Origin: an uncultured Pseudomonadales bacterium
GTDB taxonomy: Bacteria > Pseudomonadota > Gammaproteobacteria > Pseudomonadales > Azotimanducaceae
Direction of reading: 5' to 3'
NCBI GenBank assembly: GCA_937775265.1
Contig: CALKBV010000007.1
Coordinates: 248,001 to 312,000, forward strand
DNA length: 64,000 nt
Part shown: in pieces, positions 27,580-36,658 of the stretch
Layout of the letters: each line of letters starts with the position of its first letter
How positions within the stretch are numbered: the stretch's first letter is position 1
Made by a program: the position numbers and the translations under genes
Notes under the pieces: model-generated
What the model saw: the letters and a program-made list of their open reading frames with translations, nothing else
What the model was told of the DNA's origin: nothing
Database searches by the model: none

Positions 27580-28830
27580 ATGAAAACATTTGAAGTATCC
27601 AAGTCAAACGACATGTTGGAACGCGCAAAATCTGTTATCCCAGGTGGCATCTACGGGCACTACGGCTTTTCGGTGCGCGATACTGGGCCAAAGTTTTTCT
27701 CAAGGGCCGACGCAGCCCACTTCTGGGATCTCGATGATAACCGCTACATTGACTACATGTGTGCATACGGCCCGATGATCTTGGGGTATGGGCACCCAAA
27801 GGTTGAAGAAGCTGCTAACAAACAGCTGCGGCAAGGTAACACCGTTAGCCTAGCTTCCCCTGCAATGGTTGAGCTTGCGGAAGTATTGGTAGACATGGTC
27901 AGCGCCGCCGACTGGGCACTGTTCGGCAAGAACGGCGGCGACAGCACCGCCCTCGCCGTCATGATTGCTCGCGCAGCTACCGGTCGCCGCAAAGTGATAA
28001 AGGTTACTGACGGCTACCATGGCGTTGCACCTTGGATGCTCGGCAACAGGCTAGGCACAACAGAAACAGATACGCAGGACGTCCTGGAGGTCGCGTGGAA
28101 TAATACTACGGAATTGCAAGGTCTAATTGACCAGCACCCCGGTGACATTGCCGCATTTATCTCATCGCCCTACGATCACCCAGTATATCGGGACAACACA
28201 TTACCTGCTCCGGGATACTGGCAACAGGTGGAAGCGCTTTGCAAAAAGAACGATATCGTGTTGATCGTTGATGATGTCAGGGCAGGGTTCCGAATCAATC
28301 TTGCTGGTTCCAATCGTGAGTATGGTTTCACACCAGATCTAATCTGCTTCGGCAAAGCCATTGCCAACGGCCATCCGTTGTCAGCATTAACCGGCTGCGA
28401 CGCCCTCCGGCAAACCGCACAGGAGGTGTACTTCACCGGTACACAGTTTTTTAATGCAGCACCCATGGCAGCTGCCAAAGCAACACTTCAAGAGTTACAG
28501 AAAATTGATGCCGCTAACCTCATGACCCAAATCGGCAGCACGCTAAACCAAGGACTGGTCAACATTGCCAGCACCCACGGCTACAAGCTTATCGCGTCCG
28601 GAATTCCCGCCATGCCTTACTATCGACTGGATGGAGTGTCCTACGAGACCCACGTGGCATGGATAGACGAGTGTGTAAAAAGGGGGGTTTACCTGCTGGG
28701 ATATCACAATCACTTTATTTCGACAGCACATACAGAGACTGATATCCAACTGACCCTTGAAATTGTTGACGAAGCATTCTCGGCGTTGGGGCCCCTTTCA
28801 GCTCACGCGCCGCACGAGGCAAAATTGTGA
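27580..28830 (+). CDS. Class III aminotransferase (glutamate-1-semialdehyde aminomutase-like)
   Basis: 416 residues from the ATG at 27580, chosen because AAGGAG lies 8 bases upstream and the family begins here; the frame is open to 27499. PLP chemistry: Lys259 in CFGKAIANGHPLSAL is the Schiff-base lysine and Asp231 (VDDVRAGFR) binds the ring nitrogen. Overall it is close to glutamate-1-semialdehyde aminomutase, but the operon setting (TetR upstream, dimethylformamidase-like gene downstream) argues for a catabolic amine or amino acid substrate. Its stop overlaps the next start (GTGA). Confidence 0.9.
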   Translation: MKTFEVSKSNDMLERAKSVIPGGIYGHYGFSVRDTGPKFFSRADAAHFWDLDDNRYIDYMCAYGPMILGYGHPKVEEAANKQLRQGNTVSLASPAMVELAEVLVDMVSAADWALFGKNGGDSTALAVMIARAATGRRKVIKVTDGYHGVAPWMLGNRLGTTETDTQDVLEVAWNNTTELQGLIDQHPGDIAAFISSPYDHPVYRDNTLPAPGYWQQVEALCKKNDIVLIVDDVRAGFRINLAGSNREYGFTPDLICFGKAIANGHPLSALTGCDALRQTAQEVYFTGTQFFNAAPMAAAKATLQELQKIDAANLMTQIGSTLNQGLVNIASTHGYKLIASGIPAMPYYRLDGVSYETHVAWIDECVKRGVYLLGYHNHFISTAHTETDIQLTLEIVDEAFSALGPLSAHAPHEAKL

Positions 28831-30287
28831 TCGCGGGATATTGCTGGCCGCAAAGCGGCGAGCATTCGGAATCAATCGACTTGTTCTGCCACACCACCGC
28901 AAACACGTTTAATATCGAGGTCGTAAGGCAGGGCGCGCAAGACAAAACCGTACTAACACAGGCGAATATCACGGGTATTGCCCAGGATGTCAGTGGGGAC
29001 ATCGCCGTCGAAGGTAGCCGCTGGCGAGGCGGGTTCAAACTTACCATTGCACCCGAGTGGCGATCAGGGTTTTACCTCGTTCGGCTCGAAGATGCTGACG
29101 GGAATAAAGCTCAAGCTTTTTTTGTCGTGCGCTCATCAGAATCCGCTGATGCAACGCTAGTTCTTGCGACCTCTACTTGGAACGCATACAACACCTGGGG
29201 TGGTGCCAGCTACTACACGGGAGGTCACGTCACTTCTCCTATGCGCCCCCTTCAGCCCGGGTTCCTTGAGAAGGCAGATCCACATCTACACCGCATCGCT
29301 AAATACAAAGACTGGACGCCTGAAGAAATGCAGGCATTCCGGGCGACCGGCTACGACAGCTGGAGTATGGCCGCGGGATGGGCCAATTGGGAGATGCTGT
29401 TCGTACGCTGGGCAGAACAACAGGGGTACCGCCTAAATTACGCAACTAGTCTTGATCTTGACCGGGACCCCAGTCTGCTCGACAAGAGCCGCGCGTACAT
29501 CTCGATCGGACATGACGAATACTGGTCAACAGCCATGCGCAATACCGTAGAAAACTTTATCGACGCTGGCGGTAACGCTGCATTCTTCTCAGGTAACACT
29601 GCTTTCTGGCAAGTGCGGTTCGAAGCGGACTATCGGCAAATGGTAGGCTACAAGTGCGATATCGAATTAGATCCGATGTACGACCCAACCGGTGCCCCCG
29701 AGTTATCAACCATGTGGTCAGACCCCCTTGTCGGTCGACCCGAAAATGAAATGACTGGCGTTTCTTTCACCCGTGGTGGCTATGCGCACATGCCCAACTC
29801 TCCGGAGGGCACAGGTGGTTATAGCGTCTGGCAGCCTGATCACTGGGCGTTTGCAAAAACCCAACAGAAGCTAGGCAGTACTCTCGGCGCCGACGGAATG
29901 GTTGTTGGCTACGAGTGTGACGGATGTGAACTAACCGAATCGAACGGACGCCCCATAGCCTCCGGATTAGACTCGCCGCTCGATTTTGAGGTCCTCGGTA
30001 CTGCCACCGCCAGACTTTGGGAAACCGAGCAGGCACCCTCAACACTCGCTGACAACTACATCGGTGAACTGAACTGGGTTGCTGAGCGACTTGGTGGAGA
30101 AGATACGCTGGAAAATCGTGAGCGTTTTTCAAACGGTCACGCCGTCATGGGTATTTTCAGGCGAGGCAAAGGAGAAGTATTCACCACCGGCTGCACAGAC
30201 TGGGCTTATGGGCTGAAGGACAAGGACGTAGCTCAGGTAACGAGTAATGTCATCGATCGTTTTAGCCAACCACCCAAAAAACGTTAG
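28827..30287 (+). CDS. N,N-dimethylformamidase beta-subunit-like protein
   Basis: 486 residues, GTG start overlapping the aminotransferase stop by 4 bp, so tightly coupled. No signal peptide. It resembles the C-terminal region of the large subunit of N,N-dimethylformamidase: an N-terminal beta domain (about 1-105), then LATSTWNAYNTWGGASYY near 111 and ISIGHDEYWSTAMRNTV near 229, ending with a GKGEVFTTGCTDWAYGL segment. Dimethylformamidase hydrolyses an N-alkyl amide with an Fe site; here the small subunit gene is absent. Substrate probably an amide or amine derivative handled with the aminotransferase. Confidence 0.8.
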   Translation: MIAGYCWPQSGEHSESIDLFCHTTANTFNIEVVRQGAQDKTVLTQANITGIAQDVSGDIAVEGSRWRGGFKLTIAPEWRSGFYLVRLEDADGNKAQAFFVVRSSESADATLVLATSTWNAYNTWGGASYYTGGHVTSPMRPLQPGFLEKADPHLHRIAKYKDWTPEEMQAFRATGYDSWSMAAGWANWEMLFVRWAEQQGYRLNYATSLDLDRDPSLLDKSRAYISIGHDEYWSTAMRNTVENFIDAGGNAAFFSGNTAFWQVRFEADYRQMVGYKCDIELDPMYDPTGAPELSTMWSDPLVGRPENEMTGVSFTRGGYAHMPNSPEGTGGYSVWQPDHWAFAKTQQKLGSTLGADGMVVGYECDGCELTESNGRPIASGLDSPLDFEVLGTATARLWETEQAPSTLADNYIGELNWVAERLGGEDTLENRERFSNGHAVMGIFRRGKGEVFTTGCTDWAYGLKDKDVAQVTSNVIDRFSQPPKKR

Positions 30288-30897
30288 CAGCTTCGAACGC
30301 AAAGCCAGCACCCTCGGCAACCCTTTACCTGTGGCCTAGCATTCGGTCCCCACGCCGGACGTAAGGCGCTGACGTTACATACAGTTTGAGTACGAACCGA
30401 GCAGCGTACACGCACCGGTGACCGCCGCGTTCAGACAGCGTCTGAATTCAATGGCCAAATCGAACGTTTTCCTCTGCACAATGCTCATCGGCCGCTTTCG
30501 CCTCTGGATGACGCAGCCAATTATTGAAGAAGACCTACTGAATGTAGGTTTCTGCGTGTAATTAAGGTCATATCCGTGTCCTTTGACAAACAAAGTATGG
30601 GTGCCCGGCTCGACCTAGCAAGTAGATAATCGCAGGAGGGGTTGTTTAGGGATGTAGGAGAAGGATTAAGGTTGCGTAGGCATCACCATACATGACTCTT
30701 GTTCGGAAAATGTGGTTTATGCTTCCTATCTTCCGATAGCGGTTCAACAGGGTGGCGAAGGTTAGGCTGTAGATGCTATGTCTGAAGCTTGAGATCAACA
30801 TGTGGGCTTTGGTAGAGCTAGGTTGACGGTAGATAGGCCCTAGATATCAAATCTAAACTGCGGCTTCCAGTGCAAGTATTTACGCACCTAATCGCTA
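30288..30897. other. 610-base intergenic stretch
   Basis: No gene could be supported. Short frames exist on both strands near 30375-30593 but match no family I recognise and lack ribosome sites. No terminator was evident after the dimethylformamidase-like gene. Confidence 0.45.
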
Positions 30898-31422
30898 TCA
30901 GCCCCAGACATCTGTGCCATTTTTTTCCACTTCGAGCAGCTGATTAAGGTCGTGACTAAGCACCTTCTCCACATGTAGTTGCATCATATGCCTGTCAGGC
31001 GCATTAAACTTTTCAATTTCGGCCGCAAGACGTTTAGCTGAGGGTGGAGTGCCGCGCCCGAACCTTGTTAAGAAACCTTCGGTAAATCGATGCAATAGTT
31101 CGGCATCCTGCTTTATCTCGATTTGACCTCGCAGTGTTACCTGACGACCAATATCTTGCGGATCCCATATGCAGAAGGACGCTGCCGGGTTTCGTCGCCA
31201 GGCATGGTATTTGGCGTGGTTCCTAGTCGATGTAACTGTAATAACGTTATCAACTAGCACATAGAGCATGACAGCTGACACTGGTTGGTTATCCTTGGTT
31301 ACCCAGGAGACTACTGAATGGCTAGCTTTTCCTATAAGTTCAATAACAGCTGAGTCATCAAGAACAAATGGACTGATATTACGCCTTGCGAACCAGGCTG
31401 GTCTATTAGGTTTATCTTTCAT
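30898..31422 (-). CDS. Pyridoxamine 5'-phosphate oxidase family (PPOX) protein
   Basis: 174 residues from the ATG at 31422 (frame open to a TTG at 31446). Split-barrel flavin-binding fold: ASHSVVSWVTKDNQPVSAVMLYVLVDNVITVTS and HAKYHAWRRNPAASFCIWDP are typical of PPOX/F420-type proteins. Members reduce or bind FMN, F420 or haem; no specific role can be assigned. Stands alone. Confidence 0.8.
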   Translation of the reverse strand: MKDKPNRPAWFARRNISPFVLDDSAVIELIGKASHSVVSWVTKDNQPVSAVMLYVLVDNVITVTSTRNHAKYHAWRRNPAASFCIWDPQDIGRQVTLRGQIEIKQDAELLHRFTEGFLTRFGRGTPPSAKRLAAEIEKFNAPDRHMMQLHVEKVLSHDLNQLLEVEKNGTDVWG

Positions 31423-31649
31423 AGTCCCTTGTTCCATATAAGACAAGAAGAGTAAGCAACTTTAAGCGAGCAGCTAGTGACATTGGTTGCGCGAGTTGGA
31501 TCCAGAGAATCCAGCTCTGTCCCCAGAGTGAGTCGGACTATTTTTAGCTGTTCCTGCGGTTGATCTGATGTCTTTGAACACCCAGCCACAACCAGAAAGG
31601 AGAAAACAACAAAGTATCACCAGATCGCATCCCGGTCACTTCATAAGAT

Positions 31650-32447
31650 TTAGACTTCAGCTCGAGAGTGCATGGAGGTCAATCCGCCATCCACCACAAG
31701 TTGCTGACCCGTCACCAGGGTTGAGTCGTCACTCGCTAAAAACAATGCCATATTACCAATATCTTCGGGTTCACCGGATCGCCCAATTGGATGGGTGGCT
31801 GCCAATCGTGGACGCATCACGTCTCGAATATCTTCGTTGCTCCCAACCGCTTCCTCTTCGATCATCGGAGCAAAGATTGGTGTGGCGATACCTCCGGGAC
31901 AAATACAGTTCACTCGAATGTCAAACGCACTCAACTCCAGGCCCACCGACCGCGTTAATCCAATAACACCGGCTTTGATACCAGAGTACACATGCGGCCC
32001 CAGCCCTCCCTGAATGCCAGCCACACTTGCCGTACTGATAATAGAACCTGATCCCTGGGGTTTCATCACGCGGGCAGCGTGTTTCATGCCAAGTACAACG
32101 CCGGTGAACATGGCACCGACTGTCGCATCATAGGCATCCCCCATATCTGTCTGATCAATCTCGCCACTAACACCACCGAAACCTGCATTGTTAAAGAAAC
32201 AATCAAGTCGACCAAATCGATCCACTGCGAGTTTCACCAACGCTTCAACATCAGACTCACTGGAGACATCTGTATGCTGGTAGATCACAGCATCGCCCAA
32301 TTCATTAGCGATGGCATTGCCCTGATCATCCTGAAGATCAGCAATGACAACTTTTGCACCTTCACGAGCAAACAGTCGAACGGTCCCTTCACCGATGCCA
32401 CTTGAACCGCCCGTTATGACAGCAACTTTCCCAGCTAAACGTCCCAT
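31650..32447 (-). CDS. Short-chain dehydrogenase/reductase (SDR)
   Basis: 265 residues from the ATG at 32447, preceded by a G-rich ribosome site; a GTG at 32453 is possible. Classical SDR: TGGSSGIG (12-19), NNAG (86-89), catalytic Ser141, Tyr154 and Lys158. An NAD(H)-preferring Asp (VVIADL) ends the second strand. Substrate unknown. It is not obviously in an operon. Confidence 0.93.
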   Translation of the reverse strand: MGRLAGKVAVITGGSSGIGEGTVRLFAREGAKVVIADLQDDQGNAIANELGDAVIYQHTDVSSESDVEALVKLAVDRFGRLDCFFNNAGFGGVSGEIDQTDMGDAYDATVGAMFTGVVLGMKHAARVMKPQGSGSIISTASVAGIQGGLGPHVYSGIKAGVIGLTRSVGLELSAFDIRVNCICPGGIATPIFAPMIEEEAVGSNEDIRDVMRPRLAATHPIGRSGEPEDIGNMALFLASDDSTLVTGQQLVVDGGLTSMHSRAEV

Positions 32448-32645
32448 CTTCACTTACCCCCCTTACTAACAAATCCATAGTCATCACCAAACCAACAAAC
32501 ATATTGCAGCACAACTACCACCAATTAAAGGTGCAACAGCTACCCAACCCTAAAACATTCGTGGATAGACAGCCAAATCAACTTTGCGCGGAATAAAAAT
32601 CTTTTCAGTGATCAACCCGGGCGCCTGTAAGGCACCGGTCCCAGC

Positions 32646-32825
32646 TTATCGATCAACACAAGAATTAGTAGCACTTTGCTGTTCTCGAAACGCGCGAGTA
32701 AGGTCGCGTATTAACTTCCACCTTCCGCCTTTGTAGCCATTCTGAGCAACCTTAGCTTTTCCTTCTTTTGTGATTGGTTCGGTCGATTTCTTCCATTGCT
32801 GCCATTGCTGCCATTGCTGGATCAT
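32646..32825 (-). CDS. Small protein with QQW repeats and GKA...NGYKGGR motif
   Basis: 59 residues. The N-terminus holds three QQW units encoded by a 9-bp tandem repeat. Then EGKAKVAQNGYKGGRWKLIR recalls the small GKARxxxNxxKHG-type proteins often found near mobile elements. A good AGGAG lies 8 bases before the ATG. A 43-codon frame (32752-32883) overlaps it in another register. I favour this one because of the ribosome site and motif, but expression is not shown. Confidence 0.5.
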   Translation of the reverse strand: MIQQWQQWQQWKKSTEPITKEGKAKVAQNGYKGGRWKLIRDLTRAFREQQSATNSCVDR

Positions 32826-33175
32826 TACTGACTCCTGCGCTCGACGCTACGGTGTCCACCCGTTCGCCATCTTTTTTCTCCATTACTTTGGTTTTTGTAC
32901 CTTTGTTTTCCTCGGAACCAGGTAGGGCCTAAGCAGTACTCATAATTTCTTAACCGCAGGGGATTTGGTGCCGGAAAGACGACCCAACCGCTGTTTTACC
33001 CTATTGTTTTTATTGGCCTGTAGGCTGTTTTAAGTATCAAAATATACCAGGGAAACCTTTCGTTCTATTTGCTGGCGAATGTTGGGGCGGGGGCCGTGAC
33101 GCTACTATTACTATCATTATGTTCCCACGGACACACACCAGAAGCCCATTTTAAAAATAGCAGGTTAGGTAGAGG
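32826..33175. other. Intergenic, no gene seen
   Basis: 350 bases between the 59-codon gene and the next frame. Nothing recognisable apart from T-rich stretches around 32860-32910. Confidence 0.35.
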
Positions 33176-33420
33176 TTAACGCCCGTCTTCAGCCAGCACA
33201 ATCGCACATAGACCAAAGACCTCAACACGAAGTTCGGAGTTATCGGGAATCAGGATCGGGGTACCCGCCCCGTCAATTCGTTCAGCCAGCGCCAGCTGCT
33301 CTATCCAGACATTTCGCGGTCGCTCGTCGTCGTGAAGCATGGTCGGTAAGCTGGTCTGGGCGGTGAGTTCAAAGAGCTTTGCCTGTCGGTCTTCTCCCGT
33401 TTCTTCATCTATACCCATGC
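33176..33420 (-). CDS. Hypothetical protein of about 80 residues
   Basis: Frame MGIDEETGEDRQAKLFEL, 80 residues, acidic, no membrane segment, no family recognised. The ATG has no ribosome site, and the sequence immediately upstream is half a tRNA, so this may be the truncated end of an element-borne gene fused at the tRNA scar. Composition looks coding. Confidence 0.35.
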
Positions 33421-33457
33421 TACGACGCAACTGCTCTACCAACTGAGCTATTCCGGC
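33418..33457 (-). tRNA. Partial tRNA, 5' half only (tRNA-Thr(CGT)-like)
   Basis: On the minus strand the 40 bases give acceptor 5' strand GCCGGAA, TA, D-stem GCTC, loop AGTTGGTA, D-stem GAGC, A, anticodon strand GTTGC, then a loop with T33 and anticodon CGT. The 3' half (closing anticodon stem, T arm, acceptor 3' strand) is absent; sequence departs right after the anticodon loop. A scar of integration, excision or deletion, and not a working tRNA. Confidence 0.6.
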
Positions 33458-33520
33458 TAGTTACGGGATTATATCCAGATTGCCTGTCACCGGAAATCCA
33501 GCGGCGCTTCGACTTCTTTA

Positions 33521-33970
33521 CTATCCCGGGTTGAAGTTTGGCTTGCCCTGGGGCTCTATGGGGCAAACGTCCTCTCGGACGGATTCTTCGCCGGAGGGCG
33601 CATTTACGTGTGTAGCCACCACTGTATATGCACTTGACCTCGTACATTCGCCCGCGGTCACTCCATCAGTCGCACATGTTACGACATAGCTGATCTGATC
33701 AGCGCCAGTGCCCGGATCCCACCCCAACCTAGAGCTTAATGTAACGTCCCCGCCCGGAACATAGGTACCTTCAACGTATTCGCCAAACTCTCTTCTACGA
33801 TCCCGTTGCAACAAGTGGATCGACTGAATGTTCGATTGAGAAACCCCGGCTCTCGCGTCGACCTGATAGTCCCAGTAAAACGGTATCGCTATTGCTGACA
33901 TGATGCCGACGATCGCGAGTGCAATCATTAGCTCAATCAACGAAAAACCCCTCTGAATTAATGCTTTCAT
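33521..33970 (-). CDS. Type IV minor pilin, PilE-like
   Basis: 149 residues from the ATG at 33970 (frame open to 34021). Class III signal: MKALIQRG|FSLIELMIALAIVG, cleaved by PilD before Phe with Glu5 conserved. The hydrophobic helix is followed by a domain with Cys residues in VTCATDG and AGECTR and a third near the C-terminus. It lies 83 bp beyond the pilA terminator on the same strand. Likely a minor pilin of the PilE type. Confidence 0.88.
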   Translation of the reverse strand: MKALIQRGFSLIELMIALAIVGIMSAIAIPFYWDYQVDARAGVSQSNIQSIHLLQRDRRREFGEYVEGTYVPGGDVTLSSRLGWDPGTGADQISYVVTCATDGVTAGECTRSSAYTVVATHVNAPSGEESVREDVCPIEPQGKPNFNPG

Positions 33971-34034
33971 TTGTGTCACACCTGCAAAACCCACTAATAC
34001 TGTAAACAACATGAATCGCAAAAAACAGAAATAA

Positions 34035-34068
34035 AAAAACCGGAAGGTGTCGACCTTCCGGTTTTTGT
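34035..34068 (-). terminator. Rho-independent terminator after pilA
   Basis: ACCGGAAGGT (34039-34048) pairs with ACCTTCCGGT (34053-34062) over a GTCG loop, flanked by A/T runs on both sides. On the minus strand it is followed by seven T, so it ends pilA transcription before the minor pilin gene. Confidence 0.9.
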
Positions 34069-34103
34069 TTAGCTGGTTAAAATAAACCAGTTACTGTTAC
34101 TAC

Positions 34104-34547
34104 TTACTGTACATCCGCTGCATTAATAATTTCTGTGTCTGCCTCCAAGTCCTGGTACGCCGGTCGCACAAGCGTTACGCTCTGAGTAGCGCCAGACCCT
34201 GACAGAGCAACACCGATAGCGCCGGTTGTAGCATCCCCTGTTGCGGTGGTTATGAATGCATCACCACCACCTGGTGCATTATTCTCACCTGGATTGTAGA
34301 GAGTGATCCAATCGGCCACAGTAGCTGGCGTGGTATCAGTCAAGCCAAGTGCGAGCTGAGTAGAACCCCTTACCATAGTATTTGTAGTGGCGCGAATAGC
34401 ACCTTGATACTGAGAATTAACCTTGGTCATGTTCGCCGTTTTAATGTAGTCCTGATAAGCAGGGAGAGCTACAGCGGCAAGAATACCGATAATAGCGACC
34501 ACGATCATCAATTCGATGAGGGTAAAACCCTTTTGGAATGTGTTCAT
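34104..34547 (-). CDS. pilA: Major type IV pilin
   Basis: 147 residues. Leader MNTFQKG is cut before [27 protein letters not shown], the classical N-methylated pilin helix with Glu5. The C-terminal domain is Thr/Gly/Ala-rich and has no cysteine pair, unlike Pseudomonas PilA. GGAG precedes the ATG. Divergent from pilB, with a sigma-54 promoter upstream and a strong terminator downstream, consistent with separate high expression. Confidence 0.95.
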   Translation of the reverse strand: MNTFQKGFTLIELMIVVAIIGILAAVALPAYQDYIKTANMTKVNSQYQGAIRATTNTMVRGSTQLALGLTDTTPATVADWITLYNPGENNAPGGGDAFITTATGDATTGAIGVALSGSGATQSVTLVRPAYQDLEADTEIINAADVQ

Positions 34548-34620
34548 TGAATTATCTCCATTAGATAAGATTTAATTGTTAGCCTATTGCAAGGTGGCAT
34601 TAGCTATCGATATTCTATAA

Positions 34621-34636
34621 TGCAATTATTGCACCA
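34621..34636 (-). promoter_or_regulatory. Sigma-54 promoter of pilA
   Basis: Minus strand TGGTGCAATAATTGCA: the essential GG and GC are 12 bases apart as in the -24/-12 consensus TGGCAC-N5-TTGCA. The expected start point is about 63 bases before the pilA ATG. pilA of Pseudomonas is sigma-54 dependent through PilR; pilS/pilR are not in the window. Confidence 0.75.
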
Positions 34637-34665
34637 CAATATTACAACTACCTACAGTTAGAAAG

Positions 34666-34722
34666 TGACCAAAATTGTCAGATTTATCTGTACAGACAGT
34701 CAGGGAATGACCCAAATTGTCA
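34666..34722. promoter_or_regulatory. Tandem dyads upstream of pilA (candidate activator sites)
   Basis: TGACCAAAATTGTCA (34666-34680) and TGACCCAAATTGTCA (34708-34722) are two near-identical dyads TGAC...GTCA exactly 42 bp apart, about four helical turns. Their distance above the -24/-12 promoter fits enhancer sites for a sigma-54 activator such as PilR. A CTGTACAG palindrome lies between them. Confidence 0.55.
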
Positions 34723-34908
34723 CCTCGGTCACTTTCCCGGCACGGTAGGTGCCACTATACTCTCCCCAATGTGAATTCTGTACAATTTCAACAGGCCCAT
34801 TATTAACAAGGCTTCTATCGACACCCCTCCGGCTGAAATGTAAACTTTACAGTGGAATTCTGCCCTTGGCTTTTTGGGGCGTGCCAGCATTTAAGAGGAA
34901 CAATCGGT

Positions 34909-36624
34909 ATGGCGGCCATTCCAATTCAATTAAGCGGTCTTGCCCGTCGACTGGTGGAGGATAATCTCCTAGAAGAGGACGTTGCAAGGGAAGCCACCGA
35001 AGAAGCAAGAAAGACCCGGGTACCTTTTGTTACTCATCTTGTGCAGAACAATATTGTTGATTCAAAGGCAATCGCCACATCGGCATCCGAAGAGTTCGGC
35101 ACCCCACTTCTGGACATCACAGCCCTCGACCCGGATGCCATCCCGAAAGACCTTGTTGATGAAAAGCTGATCCGGTCAAACCATGCTATTCCCGTATTCC
35201 ATCGCGGCAACCGATTATTCGTGGCTGTATCTGACCCAACCAACAGAACTGGTCTGGATGAAATTAAATTTCAAACAGGCATCTCGACTGAAGAAGTACT
35301 GGTCGAAGAAAACAAACTAGCTGCCTTTATTGAAAACTTCCTGGAAAGCCAGGAAGACGATGGCATGGAAGATCTTCGCGAAGATGACTATGTAGACCTT
35401 GACATGGAGGCTGTTGACGAACCTGGCGGTGGTGATGCCGACGAAGGTACAGCCATCGACGACACACCCGTTGTTCGATTTATCAACAAAATGCTGATGG
35501 ACGCTATAAGGAGCGGCGCGTCAGATCTGCACTTCGAACCCTTCGAGAAGGCTTATCGGGTCAGGTTCAGAACTGATGGCGTACTGCAGGAAATCGCAAG
35601 GCCCCCGGTTAACCTTGCCCCCAGAATTTCTGCTCGATTAAAAGTAATGTCCAAAATGGATATCTCGGAAAGACGGGTCCCACAGGACGGTCGTATCAAG
35701 CTAAAGATATCCAAAACCAAGTCCATCGACTTCCGGGTTAACACCCTTCCCGTTCTGTTTGGCGAAAAGCTTGTACTACGAATACTAGACCCAAGCTCAG
35801 CCAAGATGGGTATTGATGCACTCGGCTACGAGGACGACCAGAAAAAACTATACATGGAAGCATTGTACAAGCCGCAAGGTATGTTCCTGGTAACTGGTCC
35901 CACAGGCTCTGGCAAGACGGTATCGCTCTACACTGGCCTAAATATCTTGAACACCGCTGAGCTAAACATCTCTACCGCCGAAGACCCCGTCGAAATTAAC
36001 CTGGAAGGCATCAACCAATGTCCAGTAAATGCCAAGGTTGGTCTCGATTTTGCCGAGGCTCTGCGGTCTTTCCTTCGACAAGACCCCGATATCATTATGG
36101 TCGGCGAGATTCGAGACCTGGAGACTGCGTCTATTTCAGTCAAGGCGGCGCAAACTGGCCACATGGTGATGTCGACTCTGCACACAAACAGCGCCCCTGA
36201 AACACTAACCCGTTTGCGTAATATGGGCGTTGCAGCGTTCAATCTTGCAACTTCGATCAATCTGATTGTGGCCCAGCGTCTCGGTCGCCGCCTATGTAGC
36301 TGCAAAGAGAAACTCGAGGTACCTGACAGTGCCCTGCTAGAGGCAGGGTTCACGGCGGCTCAACTAACGGAAACGTTCGAAGTCTTTGGCCCGAAGGGAT
36401 GTGAAAAGTGCTCAGCGGGCTACAAGGGACGAGTAGGCATTTACGAAACGATGAAGGTCACCGCTGAAATTCGAAAAATAATCATGGAAGATGGCAACGC
36501 GCTGCAGATTGGCGAAGTGAGCGCGCGTGAAGGCTTCGGCACCATATACGAATCGGGTCTGCGAAAGGTTATTTCTGGCGCAACAAGTCTGGCAGAGATT
36601 AACCGAGTGACAAGTGGTCACTAG
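34909..36624 (+). CDS. pilB: Type IV pilus extension ATPase PilB
   Basis: 571 residues from the ATG at 34909 (MAAIPIQLSGLARRLVED); the frame is open to 34852 but this start fits the family. Hexameric motor that drives pilin assembly. N-terminal MshEN-type domain, acidic linker (about 160-185), then Walker A GPTGSGKT, Walker B region DIIMVGEIRD, HTNSAPET, and paired zinc cysteines CSCKEKL and CEKCSAGYKG. First gene of pilB-pilC-pilD-coaE-yacG. Confidence 0.97.
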   Translation: MAAIPIQLSGLARRLVEDNLLEEDVAREATEEARKTRVPFVTHLVQNNIVDSKAIATSASEEFGTPLLDITALDPDAIPKDLVDEKLIRSNHAIPVFHRGNRLFVAVSDPTNRTGLDEIKFQTGISTEEVLVEENKLAAFIENFLESQEDDGMEDLREDDYVDLDMEAVDEPGGGDADEGTAIDDTPVVRFINKMLMDAIRSGASDLHFEPFEKAYRVRFRTDGVLQEIARPPVNLAPRISARLKVMSKMDISERRVPQDGRIKLKISKTKSIDFRVNTLPVLFGEKLVLRILDPSSAKMGIDALGYEDDQKKLYMEALYKPQGMFLVTGPTGSGKTVSLYTGLNILNTAELNISTAEDPVEINLEGINQCPVNAKVGLDFAEALRSFLRQDPDIIMVGEIRDLETASISVKAAQTGHMVMSTLHTNSAPETLTRLRNMGVAAFNLATSINLIVAQRLGRRLCSCKEKLEVPDSALLEAGFTAAQLTETFEVFGPKGCEKCSAGYKGRVGIYETMKVTAEIRKIIMEDGNALQIGEVSAREGFGTIYESGLRKVISGATSLAEINRVTSGH

Positions 36625-36658
36625 AACGGGGTATCCCAAAAAAGATTAAGAGGTCGAT

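Noticed and set aside
30375-30593. 72-codon minus-strand frame after the dimethylformamidase-like gene
   Set aside because: I looked for transposase similarity and did not find any that I could support.
32795-32820. Short tandem repeat as a possible CRISPR or VNTR
   Set aside because: Only about three 9-bp units; too short for CRISPR, and explained by the QQW codons.
32752-32883. 43-codon frame overlapping the QQW micro-gene
   Set aside because: Poor ribosome site and low-complexity MAA repeat; the alternative frame has the better start and motif. Recorded as a competing reading.
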